From Chryseobacterium capnotolerans (GTDB lineage: Bacteria; Bacteroidota; Bacteroidia; Flavobacteriales; Weeksellaceae): a stretch of DNA of 64,000 nucleotides. Where the stretch lies: NCBI RefSeq assembly GCF_021278965.1, contig NZ_CP065589.1:3105001-3169000 (forward strand), given 5' to 3'. The notes under the pieces were generated by a model, which saw nothing but the letters and a program-made list of their open reading frames with translations, searched no databases and had not been told where the DNA came from. Shown piece after piece: positions 28,494-37,438 of this stretch (its first letter is position 1; every line of letters starts with the position of its first letter). The position numbers were made by a program, and so were the translations under genes.

Positions 28494-29217
28494 ATGAAGA
28501 AAATCTTTATTTCGATCAGTACTTTGGTTATTTCTTTAACAAGTGCACAAAACAAAAATGAAACTCTCAAAAGAGATTTTGAAAAATTAAGAACAGAGGA
28601 TATTCAAAAACTGGATACCTATATCGCTAAGAAATATAGCTCTAACAGAAATCCGGAAGCTTTAAAAGAAATCAATGAGCTCAAAGCCAGCCTTGCAGGC
28701 TTTACAGATGGCAATCAGCCTTATTTCTACAAAGTTCACGATATGGACCAAATCAAAAATTCCAATTCTGACTATTTACAGGGAGGTAATATTACAGGGT
28801 TAACATGTAGATAACGTTGAACAGGTAATAGTAGATGCTCCTGTAGCGGGAAGAACTTACAGAATTGAAATTTCCAATAAAGGCACCCTTAAAAACAATG
28901 ATACCGAAAATGCTCCTCAAGACTACTCTATTATAGTAACCGGATATAACGAAGTATTAGGAACAAAAGAGTCTAAAACGGGTGTTTTAAGCAGTCTAGC
29001 CGTGGCTCCTTCTGTTACAAAAGATGTAATAAACATCCTGAAAGCTCCTAAAAAATCTACCTTCGCAATTTATGATCTTTCCGGTAAAAAATTACGTAAT
29101 GGAACAATCGAAAGTGATAAGGAAACCATTGATTTATCGGCTTATACAAAAGGAATTTACATCATAGAAGTAAAAACCGGCAATGACATTACTTCTAAAA
29201 AAATCATTAAAGAATAA
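28494..29217 (+). pseudogene. Remnant of a secreted S8 (subtilisin-like) peptidase with T9SS sorting domain; catalytic domain deleted
   Basis: The N-terminal ORF (28494-28814) has a signal peptide, a helical pro-region (about residues 20-75) and ends at SDYLQGGNITGL. In flavobacterial S8 peptidases that phrase comes just before the catalytic domain. The frame then stops. From 28807 another frame reads DNVEQVIVDAPVAGRTYRIE, the typical end of the pre-peptidase-C-like domain after the catalytic domain, and continues to a complete type A sorting domain (FAIYDLSGKKLRNG, YTKGIYIIEV) ending at 29217. So about 300 residues, including all catalytic Asp/His/Ser motifs, are missing and the joint is out of frame. 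No one-base correction restores a protease. The attribution to S8 rests on recognising both flanks. Confidence 0.7.
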
Positions 29218-29240
29218 TCAACAAATTCATATTTTTTTTG

Positions 29241-29276
29241 CAAAATACTAACAGTTGTTAGTATTTTGTTTTTTTT
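29241..29276 (+). terminator. Terminator after the S8 remnant
   Basis: Perfect 12-bp stem (29241-29252 with 29257-29268, CAAAATACTAAC) followed by eight T. Its right arm overlaps the promoter region of the next gene. Confidence 0.9.
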
Positions 29277-29279
29277 ATA

Positions 29280-29287
29280 TATATTTG
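29280..29287 (+). promoter_or_regulatory. Promoter -7 box immediately before the E1 gene
   Basis: TATATTTG fits TAnnTTTG. A TTG at 29255-29257 lies 22 bp upstream, a workable -33 spacing. The ATG is only 6 nt after the box, so the transcript would be leaderless or nearly so. Confidence 0.5.
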
Positions 29288-29293
29288 CTTCCT

Positions 29294-31366
29294 ATGGAAA
29301 ATACACTTCACGAAAAAGTTTCTCAGGATATTTTACTTAAAGCGTACAATCATATGATGCTTGCTAAAGCAATGGCCGACATTTATGAGGAAAACAGAAA
29401 CATCTGTAAATACGTCCACAGTACTTCAAGAGGCCACGAAGCCATCCAATTAGCAACCGCCTACCAACTCAAAAAGGAAGATTGGGTTTCCCCTTATTAC
29501 AGAGACGAAAGTATTCTTTTGGGAATTGGGTTTGAACCTTATCAATTGATGCTTCAATTACTGGCTAAAGCTGATGATCCTTTTTCCGGAGGTAGATCCT
29601 ATTACTCCCATCCTTCCAGCAGGGATGAGAATAAACCAAAAATCATTCACCAAAGTTCTGCAACAGGAATGCAGACCATCCCTACAACCGGTGTTGCTCA
29701 GGGAATAAAATATATTCAGGATTTCGAACTCCAACAGTTTGAAAATAATCCTGTTGTGATCTGCAGTCTTGGTGACAACTCTGTAACAGAAGGTGAAGTA
29801 AGTGAAGCTTTGCAGTTTGCAGCTTTACATCAACTTCCTATTATTTTCCTTGTTCAGGATAATGAGTGGGGAATCTCTGTAACCAAAGAAGAAGCCAGAA
29901 CCTGTGATGCTTACGATTTTGTGGCAGGATTCACCGGATTAAGCAGAATGAGAGTTGACGGAACTGATTTCGTGGAAAGTTTCGAAGCTATGAAGAAAGC
30001 GGTAGACTTTGTAAGAACAGAGAGAAAACCTTTGGTTGTTTGCGCAAAGACAGTATTGATCGGACACCACACTTCAGGAGTAAGAAGAGAATTCTATAGA
30101 GATGAAGAAGATTTAACAAAACATAGAGCCAAAGATCCGGGAGAAATCCTTAGAAAGCACTTATTAGAAACAGGTGTAGACGAAGATCTTTTAAAACAAA
30201 TTACAAAAAAGACCCGTCTTGAAGCAGAAGAAGCTTTTGAAAAAGCTAAAAACGCTGAAGATCCAAAGCCTGAAACGGTAATGCAGCACGTATTTGCTCC
30301 TACTCCAATTACAGAAGAGACAGGAACACGTGAACCTGCCAATGGCGAGAAGATCGTAATGGTAGATGCTGCTATTCATGCTATACAGGAGCTGATGTGG
30401 AAGCATCCCGAAGCCCTTCTTTATGGTCAGGATGTAGGAGAAAGAATTGGTGGAGTCTTCCGTGAAACAGTAACTCTTGGAAAGAAGTTCGGAAGCAAAA
30501 GAGTTTTCAATACGGCTATTCAGGAAGCATATATTATCGGTTCAACAACCGGGATGAGTGCTGTAGGTCTGAAACCAATCGTTGAAGTTCAGTTTGCTGA
30601 CTACATCTATCCAGGTATCAACCAATTAATTACAGAAATATCAAAATCAAGCTACTTAAGTGGTGGAAAATTCCCTGTAAGCAATATTATTCGTGTTCCT
30701 ATCGGAGCTTACGGCGGCGGCGGTCCTTACCACAGTGGAAGCGTTGAAAGTATTCTTGCCAATATTAAAGGAATCAAAATAGCATATCCAAGTAATGCTG
30801 CAGACTTCAAAGGTCTTTTAAAAGCGGCTTACTATGACCCGAACCCAGTGGTTATGCTGGAACACAAAGGATTATACTGGAGTAAAGTTCCGGGAACCGA
30901 AGATGCTAAAACCATTGAGCCTGCTGAAGATTACGTTTTACCATTCGGAAAAGGAAAAATTATCATAGAAGCTGATCGAGAGGAAACAGAAAAAGGCAGA
31001 ACGTTATTAGTGGTAACCTACGGAATGGGAGTTTACTGGGCGAAAGAAGCAGCCAAGAACTTTAAAGGAAAAGTAGAAGTAATTGATTTAAGAACTTTAA
31101 TTCCATTAGATGAAGAACTGGTCTTCGAAAGAGTAAAAGCACATGGAAAATGTATTGTTTTGACCGAAGAGCAGCTTAACAATTCATTTGCAGAAGCATT
31201 TGCACACAGAATTTCCAAGAATTGCTTTAAATATCTGGATGCTCCGGTAGAAACCATGGGATCTTTAGATGTACCGGCGGTTCCTATCAATCTGGTATTG
31301 GAAAAAGAAATGCTTCCAAATGCTGAAAAGCTTTCCAGGAAGATTGAAGAAATGCTGCAATATTAA
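29294..31366 (+). CDS. 2-oxoacid dehydrogenase E1, fused alpha and beta subunits (branched-chain type)
   Basis: 690 aa. The N-terminal half is the alpha chain: THDP/Mg motif GDNSVTEGEV ending with QDNEWGIS, YYRDESILLGIG early on, and the phosphorylation-loop-like region GHHTSG...YR. The C-terminal half, from about residue 340, is the beta chain with GQDVGERIGGVFRET, NTAIQEAYIIG, EVQFADYIYP and GAYGGGGPYHSGS. Such alpha-beta fusions are common in Bacteroidota and are usually assigned to branched-chain 2-oxoacid (2-oxoisovalerate) dehydrogenase, which feeds branched-chain fatty-acid synthesis; pyruvate specificity cannot be excluded. The frame is open to 29255, but MENTLHEKV at 29294 is the better start because the promoter box lies between. 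E2/E3 genes are not in the window. Confidence 0.88.
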   Translation: MENTLHEKVSQDILLKAYNHMMLAKAMADIYEENRNICKYVHSTSRGHEAIQLATAYQLKKEDWVSPYYRDESILLGIGFEPYQLMLQLLAKADDPFSGGRSYYSHPSSRDENKPKIIHQSSATGMQTIPTTGVAQGIKYIQDFELQQFENNPVVICSLGDNSVTEGEVSEALQFAALHQLPIIFLVQDNEWGISVTKEEARTCDAYDFVAGFTGLSRMRVDGTDFVESFEAMKKAVDFVRTERKPLVVCAKTVLIGHHTSGVRREFYRDEEDLTKHRAKDPGEILRKHLLETGVDEDLLKQITKKTRLEAEEAFEKAKNAEDPKPETVMQHVFAPTPITEETGTREPANGEKIVMVDAAIHAIQELMWKHPEALLYGQDVGERIGGVFRETVTLGKKFGSKRVFNTAIQEAYIIGSTTGMSAVGLKPIVEVQFADYIYPGINQLITEISKSSYLSGGKFPVSNIIRVPIGAYGGGGPYHSGSVESILANIKGIKIAYPSNAADFKGLLKAAYYDPNPVVMLEHKGLYWSKVPGTEDAKTIEPAEDYVLPFGKGKIIIEADREETEKGRTLLVVTYGMGVYWAKEAAKNFKGKVEVIDLRTLIPLDEELVFERVKAHGKCIVLTEEQLNNSFAEAFAHRISKNCFKYLDAPVETMGSLDVPAVPINLVLEKEMLPNAEKLSRKIEEMLQY

Positions 31367-31381
31367 ATCAATATAAAATCA

Positions 31382-31410
31382 GACCTCTAAAATTATTTAG
31401 AGGTTTTTTT
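31382..31410 (+). terminator. Terminator of the E1 gene
   Basis: Perfect 9-bp stem (31383-31391 with 31396-31404, ACCTCTAAA) followed by T residues. Confidence 0.88.
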
Positions 31411-31570
31411 ATGCTTTTTTTTCATTACTTTTATTTAGGATTTATCAAGCTCAATCCGAGAACATTATACTAAACGAAAACTGAAATTAAATTTATAGCA
31501 GGCATTCTCCGATAAACTCTAAAAAGTTTGGTACTTATTTTGTCTGTACACGCAAAACACATTCATCTTT

Positions 31571-32602
31571 ATGATCACTACAAAATACGTCAATTATAAA
31601 CAAGTTCTCAATCTGTCCGGTGTACATCTTATCTTAATCTCTATCTGGTGTACATTGATTGCTGTACTTTTTTACTTCTTCAACTGGCATTGGATGACTA
31701 TCCCGTGGGTTCCGGTAGCACTTATAGGTACTGCAGAAGCCTTCTTAGTAGGTTTTAAAAACAACCAGGCTTACGACAGGCTTTGGGAAGCACGAAAAAT
31801 ATGGGGCGGCATTGTGAATTCCAGCCGATCATTTGCATCTATGGTACAGGCTTTTGATACCAAGAACGAAGAAATAGGTATTTTTGATCTTGAAGATCGC
31901 AGGAAAAAGATTATCAACCGTCATATCGCATGGTTATACACTTTCCGTGAGCAACTTTTAGTTCCTACAGAATGGGAGCATATCAGCAGTGAAAATAATA
32001 AATTCGGAAATATCAATCTTAGAAGAAACAGATTGATTAAAGCAGGTTTTCCTGATTATGGGAGAGCTCCTATTTTCTTGCATAAATACCTTTCAGAAGA
32101 AGAATATGAACTGAAAAACACTTATAAAAACTTTGCAACCTACCTGATCTCCCAACAGGCGAAAGATATCAATGAGTTAAAAAACATGAATGCCATTACA
32201 GATTTTAATCAGACACAGTTACAAAACAGTCTGAATGAATTCTATGGTTTTCAAGGACAGGCAGAAAGAATCAAAAAATTCCCTTCTCCAAGACAGTTTG
32301 CGAGTACGGCATTTGTTTTCAACATCCTTTTTATCACCTTACTTCCTCTTGGGCTCGTGAATGAATTTGCAAAATTGGGTGACTGGGGAATATGGACCTC
32401 TATTCCTTTCTGTATTATTATCGGATGGATTTATATTATCATGGAACTGGTGGGTGATTATTCTGAAAACCCTTTTGCCGGGTTAATGTTTGACGTTCCA
32501 ATGCTCTCCATCTGTAGAACTATCGAAATTGACCTTCTTCAAATGACTGGAGAAACAGAATTACCAGATCCTATTGCTTCTAAAAACGGAGTGCTGGTTT
32601 AA
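31571..32602 (+). CDS. Bestrophin family ion channel
   Basis: 343 aa. The family signature YDRLWEARKIWGGIVNSSR is present at about residue 70, with two membrane helices before it (about 25-60) and two near residues 240-300. GLVNEFAKLGDWG and the ENPF motif (GDYSENPFAG) are seen in the C-terminal half. Bacterial bestrophins form pentameric channels, sodium- or anion-conducting depending on the pore residues; selectivity cannot be decided here. It stands alone, followed directly by a short repeat block. Confidence 0.9.
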   Translation: MITTKYVNYKQVLNLSGVHLILISIWCTLIAVLFYFFNWHWMTIPWVPVALIGTAEAFLVGFKNNQAYDRLWEARKIWGGIVNSSRSFASMVQAFDTKNEEIGIFDLEDRRKKIINRHIAWLYTFREQLLVPTEWEHISSENNKFGNINLRRNRLIKAGFPDYGRAPIFLHKYLSEEEYELKNTYKNFATYLISQQAKDINELKNMNAITDFNQTQLQNSLNEFYGFQGQAERIKKFPSPRQFASTAFVFNILFITLLPLGLVNEFAKLGDWGIWTSIPFCIIIGWIYIIMELVGDYSENPFAGLMFDVPMLSICRTIEIDLLQMTGETELPDPIASKNGVLV

Positions 32603-32603
32603 T

Positions 32604-32645
32604 AATGAGTGATCTGTAATGAGTGATCTACAATGAGTAATGATA
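32604..32645 (+). repeat. Three tandem copies of a 14-bp unit containing TGAGTRA
   Basis: AATGAGTGATCTGT, AATGAGTGATCTAC and a third, shortened copy AATGAGTAATGATAG start right after the bestrophin stop codon. The core heptamer matches the arrays at 17504 and 54551. Confidence 0.8.
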
Positions 32646-32676
32646 GAAGACTCGACTAGTAGTTTCATATAATTTC

Positions 32677-33135
32677 TTACAAAATAATTGCTGTTGTATT
32701 TTTTACTTCAGAAATCATAAATGAGCTGTGCGTACTTGCGATGTGCTGAAGCGTCGTAAGTTTCGTCAGCATAAAATTCCGATAATCCTCAATATCCTTT
32801 ACTCCTATTTTAAGGATATAATCGTAGTCTCCGCTTACATGAAAACATTCCGTTACTTCCTGGAGGTTCATCACTTCTTTTTCAAACTGCAGAACAAATT
32901 CTTTTTTATGCTGCGTTAGTTTTATATGACACAAAATGATAAAATTACGCTGAACCTTACTTTTATCCAATAAGGCTACATATTTTGAAATTACACCGGC
33001 ATTTTCAAGTTTTTTAATCCGTTCATAAATAGCAGTAACCGATAAACCAAGCTTCCCGGATAGCTCTTTGGTAGTTTGCTTACAGTCTTCCTGCAAAAAC
33101 AGCAGTAGTTTTTTATCAATATCATCAAGTTCCAT
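32677..33135 (-). CDS. Lrp/AsnC family transcriptional regulator
   Basis: 152 aa. N-terminal winged HTH (LDDIDKKLLLFLQEDCKQTTKEL, with LGLSVTAIYERIKKLENAGVI as recognition helices) and a C-terminal RAM ligand-binding domain (CFHVSGDYDYILKIGVKDIEDY). Lrp-type proteins sense amino acids and usually regulate adjacent divergent genes. Here the divergent neighbour 150 bp away is a PLP-dependent sulphur amino acid lyase, so methionine or a related amino acid is a plausible effector. Confidence 0.92.
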   Translation of the reverse strand: MELDDIDKKLLLFLQEDCKQTTKELSGKLGLSVTAIYERIKKLENAGVISKYVALLDKSKVQRNFIILCHIKLTQHKKEFVLQFEKEVMNLQEVTECFHVSGDYDYILKIGVKDIEDYRNFMLTKLTTLQHIASTHSSFMISEVKNTTAIIL

Positions 33136-33285
33136 AGATAAATTTTTGGTGAAAAATTAATATTTCCGAAGATAGCAATTATATTTTCTAAATAAACAAC
33201 ATTCAGCAGTTTTATAATCTATAAATTCAAATATATGTTGTAATAATTAGGAAAATAGTGCAAATTAGGCTGGTAAAATAAAAAA

Positions 33286-34519
33286 ATGCTTATGGAAAAA
33301 TTTAACGCAGCCAACGAGATCCAGGATCTTCAGTATTTCGGCGAATTTGGAGGAGTAAACCCTTCTATTTCTGACAGTTCCACCTATACCTTCCTTTCTG
33401 CAAAAACTATGTTTGATACTTTTGAAGGAAATGCGGAAGGATGTTACCTGTACTCCAGACATTCATCACCTATGAATCTTTATCTGGCCCAGGCTTTAGC
33501 TAAAATGGAAAATACAGAGTCTGCCAACGTTACAGCATCCGGAATGGGAGCTATCACTTCGGTTTTGATGCAGGTATGTAAAAGTGGTGACCATATTATT
33601 TTCAAGCAGAACTATTTATGGAGGAACCTATGCTTTCCTTAAAAACTTTTTACCACAATTCAATGTAGCGACTACTTTTGTGGATATCAATAATTTTGAC
33701 TCTATAGAAGCTTCTATTACTCCCAATACAAAAGTGATCTATTGCGAAAGTGTAAGCAACCCTCTACTTGAAGTAGCAGATCTTAGAAAGCTTTCTGAAA
33801 TCTGTAAAAAGCATAATTTAAAACTGATTGTAGACAATACATTCTCTCCACTTTCTATTTCTCCACAATTATTTGGAGCGGATGTTGTGATCCATAGTTT
33901 AACAAAATTCATCAATGGAAGCAGTGATACTGTCGGAGGCGTATATTGCAGCTCTCAGTCATTTATTGATGATACTAAAAATGTAAACTCCGGGGCATGT
34001 ATGCTATTGGGGCCTACAATGGACAGCTTAAGAGCATCCAGCATCCTTAAAAACCTGAGAACCCTTCATATCAGAATAAAACAACATAGTCACAATGCTC
34101 TCTATCTTGCGGAAAGATTTGAACAGGATGGTTTAAAAATATCTTATCCGGGATTACCTTCTCATAAAAATCATGAACTGATGAAGAGCATGATTGATGA
34201 AGAGTACGGATTCGGAGGATTATTAACACTGGATGCAGGAACTACAGAAAAAGCCAACGAACTAATGGAAATGATGCAGACTGAAAACCTTGGTTATCTG
34301 GCGGTAAGCTTAGGTTTCTATAAGACCCTGTTCTCTTGCTCAGGAAAATCTACTTCATCCGAGATTCCGGAAGAAGAACGTGCATCAATCGGTATTTCTG
34401 ATGGATTAATCAGATTTTCTATCGGCTTGGATCACGACATCAAAAGAACCTACCATAAAATGAAAGAATGTATGCTGAAAGTAGGAGTTCTTAACCATGA
34501 AAACATCTCTATATCCTAA
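33286..34519 (+). CDS. Cys/Met metabolism PLP-dependent enzyme, probably methionine gamma-lyase (single-base frameshift in sequence)
   Basis: About 410 aa after repair. The break is the T run 33599-33602, which has one extra T; without it the protein reads DHIISSRTIYGGTYAFL, the conserved PLP-phosphate region of the family. Other motifs: YLYSRHSSPMN (substrate loop), VTASGMGAI, IVDNTFSP with the PLP-ring Asp, and IHSLTKFINGSSDTVGG with the Schiff-base Lys. The C-terminal GLIRFSIGLD is typical. Methionine gamma-lyase and cystathionine lyase/synthase cannot be told apart with certainty; the divergent Lrp regulator favours a catabolic lyase. A second ATG at 33292 is an alternative start. Confidence 0.85.
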
Positions 34520-34531
34520 ATTTTATTGTAC

Positions 34532-34570
34532 AAAAGAAGGCTATTTCCTTGAAACAGCCTTCTTTATTTT
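34532..34570 (+). terminator. Terminator of the PLP-lyase gene
   Basis: Perfect 9-bp stem (34534-34542 with 34556-34564, AAGAAGGCT) with a 13-nt loop, followed by T-rich sequence. Confidence 0.8.
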
Positions 34571-34639
34571 TATTTCAGAGCTCCAATACTGTTTTTTACT
34601 ATAACTAATCTGTGAGAGTTAGAAGCAACCTTGCAATGT

Positions 34640-34905
34640 CAAATATTTTTAGGTTTTAGCTAAAGCCAATGGAATTTTTGCTTTTATTGTAAATGGACTA
34701 AAGTCCATTTCTATTGAATCCATTTTTATGTACTCAATAATAAAAATACATTTTATCATTCCAAAATAGGTAAAAATCTGCGTAATCCGTGAGAAAATCT
34801 AACCACCATCAATTTTATTGGAGATAAAATCCTACTTGCGCCTTATAACATACAGTATAAAAAATCTCCGCGCCTTAGCGTTTTCCAACAAAAAGTTGAA
34901 AGGAA
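34640..34905. repeat. Non-coding intergenic repeat block, copy 1 of a dispersed element
   Basis: No ORF. It holds two hairpins (34652-34667, and 34691-34699 with 34702-34710, AAATGGACT) and at 34835-34895 a segment that matches, on the opposite strand, 61303-61370. Shared blocks include TTTTTGTTGGAAA and AAGGCGCAAG with similar spacing. The composition is less AT-rich than other gaps. Confidence 0.6.
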
Positions 34906-34920
34906 CCCCAGAGCAGGCAG

Positions 34921-35928
34921 CTAGTTATTTTTGTAATAATGATGTGGAAACGCATCCTCAGGCTTCATCCTGAAAACATTCAACAGAACCCAGGATTTCA
35001 GGAATCCGTATCCATAAGAAAACATCTGAATATAGGTAGAAATCACCGCCATTCCGGCAATACTGATATTCTTAGTCAACAATAAAGCATGGAAAAATAC
35101 CAGAAATGTATACAATCCATAGAAAGCAAGAATAAATCCTTTTCCTAAAATAAAATATTCCATAAATCCCATGATATATCCTAACATAAATAAAGTAGGA
35201 AATGCAAAGGATATTTTTACATAGTCCGGATGCCTTTGATTAAGAATCGGTCTTGCACAGCCAAACTGATACACCTGCTTGGAGAATTTCCCAAAGTCTA
35301 CTCTACGTTTATGATACACTGCAATATCATCAAAAAAAGCAGTAGTAAATCCGTTTTCCCAAAGGGTCATCGATAAGTCCGGATCCTCTCCTATTCTCAT
35401 TTCAGAAAAACCGCCTACTTTCTCAAAAACCGCTTTTTTCACCCCCATATTAAAACTTCTGGGCTGAAATTTTGAAACCGCTTTCTTGCTTCCTCTGATT
35501 CCTCCCGTCGTAAAAACAGAAGTCATGGAATATGAAATTGCTTTTTGCATCAGATTAAAACCCTTATGAGCTTTATCTGCTCCTCCAAATGCATCACATG
35601 GAATGATCTGAATATCTTTTTTAATATGTTCGATATAATCCTTTTCAACAATCACATCACTGTCTACAAATACCAGCCATTCATGAGCAGCTCTCTTGGC
35701 ACCATAATTTCTAGTAAGCCCCGGCCCGGAATTATCTTTCCTGAAATACTTAATATCGAGAATCTCTTCGAAATTCTTGATGGTAGGCTTCAGATCAATA
35801 ATTGAACCATCATCCACGATAATAATTTCAAATTCTTTATCAGTCTGTTGAGTCAAAGAAGTCAGCAACTCGAAAAGTTCGTCCTTTCGGTTGTAAATGG
35901 CAACAATAATGGAAATACTAGGCTTCAA
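34921..35928 (-). CDS. Family 2 glycosyltransferase with C-terminal membrane region
   Basis: 335 aa. GT-A fold: N-terminal SIIVAIYNRKDEL, IIIVDDGS (nucleotide-sugar binding), DNSGPGLTRNYG, and VFVDSDVIVEKDYI, the DxD metal site. RIGEDPDLSMTLWENG is the acceptor-side ED motif. Residues about 235-310 contain two to three hydrophobic helices, so the enzyme is likely anchored at the inner membrane. It resembles polysaccharide or glycolipid transferases; no sugar specificity is inferable. It is not in a polysaccharide cluster. Confidence 0.88.
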   Translation of the reverse strand: MKPSISIIVAIYNRKDELFELLTSLTQQTDKEFEIIIVDDGSIIDLKPTIKNFEEILDIKYFRKDNSGPGLTRNYGAKRAAHEWLVFVDSDVIVEKDYIEHIKKDIQIIPCDAFGGADKAHKGFNLMQKAISYSMTSVFTTGGIRGSKKAVSKFQPRSFNMGVKKAVFEKVGGFSEMRIGEDPDLSMTLWENGFTTAFFDDIAVYHKRRVDFGKFSKQVYQFGCARPILNQRHPDYVKISFAFPTLFMLGYIMGFMEYFILGKGFILAFYGLYTFLVFFHALLLTKNISIAGMAVISTYIQMFSYGYGFLKSWVLLNVFRMKPEDAFPHHYYKNN

Positions 35929-36010
35929 ATTGAAAATTTTTCAAAATTACTGATTCGGAAAGGAAACCACAAACAGTTTAACAGCTTGTTCATGGAAATT
36001 AATATAATTA

Positions 36011-36041
36011 GAATAGGCTGTATTAAATAATGCAGCCTATT
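36011..36041 (-). terminator. Inverted repeat after rlmL and the 28-aa ORF, possible terminator
   Basis: Perfect 10-bp stem (36011-36020 with 36033-36042, GAATAGGCTG). The downstream minus-strand sequence is AT-rich but lacks a solid T run, so termination is uncertain. Confidence 0.5.
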
Positions 36042-36128
36042 CTATTTCTTTTTTCTCTTAGATCCAGTAAATATAAGATCTAAAAGATCAAGAATAAAGT
36101 CTATGAAATCAAAAACATTCCAAGACAT
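36042..36128 (-). CDS. Possible small amphipathic peptide (28 aa)
   Basis: ATG at 36128, seven bases after the rlmL stop on the same strand, TAG at 36042-36044 on the edge of the hairpin. The product has an acidic hydrophobic helix (WNVFDFIDFILDLLDLIF) and a basic tail SKRKKK. Hydrophobic residues fall on one helical face and Asp on the other. This is the pattern of a real small membrane-associated peptide, but no homologue is recognised and such short ORFs can occur by chance. Confidence 0.4.
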   Translation of the reverse strand: MSWNVFDFIDFILDLLDLIFTGSKRKKK

Positions 36129-36135
36129 ACGATAC

Positions 36136-37301
36136 TTAGGATTTATCCTCTAATTTATGAATCTTTTTCGTTCCTTCATACATTTCGTACTGCAGGAATC
36201 TCGTCTCCAGCTTTCCATTGAACAGTTTGATCTTTCTTGAAGGACGTAAACCGATTTTCTTCACGGCTTCCAGATCAGAGGAAATCAACCATGCTAAAGT
36301 ATTTGGATAGCTTGTTTTAAACGTATCTCCTATCTTTTTGTAGAAATCATCATCATTGATAGAAATTCTTTCATCATATGGTGGGTTAAATACCATCAAT
36401 AATGGGAAAAGTTCTTTCTTAGAATCAAAGAAATTCTGTTTTTTGATCTCTATTACATCTTCCATTTCTGCCGCCTCCACATTCATTCTGGCTGCATTCA
36501 GCATTCTTGCATCAATATCATACCCTACAATCTTTCCATCAAACTGTCTCACTCTATTGATTCTGAATTCTTTGATTTTCGAGAATAAATCAGCATCATA
36601 GTTTTTCCAGTTTTGGAATCCGAATCTTTTCTGAAGATCTGAGCCGGAAGATCCATTGCAATCATCGCTGCTTCAATGAGTAATGTTCCGGAACCGCACA
36701 TCGGGTCAAGGAAGTTTCCTTTTCCATCCCAGCCTGCCAATTGCAGCATTCCGCTGGCTAAAACCTCGTTAATAGGGGCTTCCCCTTGTTCTCTTCTATA
36801 CCCTCTTTTGAATAAAGCATCACCAGAAGAGTCCATAGAAATCATCACCAATTCTCTGTCGATATGAAGATGGAACTTAATATCCGGATTTCTCGTCTCT
36901 ATATTGGGACGTCTTTTATATTTATCCTGAAAATAATCTACAATTGCATCCTTCATTTTTAACGTCACAAACTGAGAATGTTTGAAAGTTTCAGAATTTA
37001 CCGTAGCATCAATAGAAAAAGACTGATCTACATCCATAAATTCATCCCATTCAAATTTAAATAACCTGTCATAGAACTGATGCTGGTTGAAAGCCTTAAA
37101 CTGATGAATAGGAACCAAGATTTTCAATGCCGTTCTTGCAGAATAATTGATCTTATAAAGAAACCCAAGATCTCCTTCACAATTCACGGCTCTATTTTTA
37201 ATTTCAACCTTTCTCCCGCCTAATTTCTTGATCTCTTCTGCCAGAATTTGCTCTAATCCGAAGAATGTTTTGATCTGTATTGGTAGATTTTCTATATCCA
37301 T
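36136..37301 (-). CDS. RlmL-type THUMP domain rRNA methyltransferase (single-base frameshift in sequence)
   Basis: 388 aa after repair. N-terminal ferredoxin-like/THUMP domain (about 1-160; ILVPIHQFKAFNQHQFYDRL), then the methyltransferase: GYRREQGEAPINEVLASG, FLDPMCGSGTLLIEAAMIA (SAM motif I) and VFNPPYDERI (N-P-P-Y active site for N2-guanine methylation). The frame breaks at the T run 36627-36630 (one base short); with one more A on the coding strand it reads IFRKRFGFQNWKNYD and joins the downstream ORF. The family methylates 23S rRNA G2445 (RlmL). A 28-aa ORF follows. Confidence 0.9.
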
Positions 37302-37401
37302 AATTTTGAATTAAAAGTTTTAAAGCATTAATAATTAAAAGATTAACTACCCAATTCATTACTCAATTGAATTTTTCAATCTTTCTATGTTGTAAAATAC
37401 T

Positions 37402-37434
37402 TTGCTTTTAAGACCACAAATTTAGTTATTTTTG
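37402..37434 (+). promoter_or_regulatory. Promoter of the methyltransferase-ZIP operon
   Basis: TTG at 37402-37404 and TATTTTTG at 37427-37434, 22 bp apart, fit the -33/-7 pattern. The ATG at 37439 is 4 nt after the box, so a leaderless or nearly leaderless transcript is predicted. Confidence 0.55.
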
Positions 37435-37438
37435 CATT

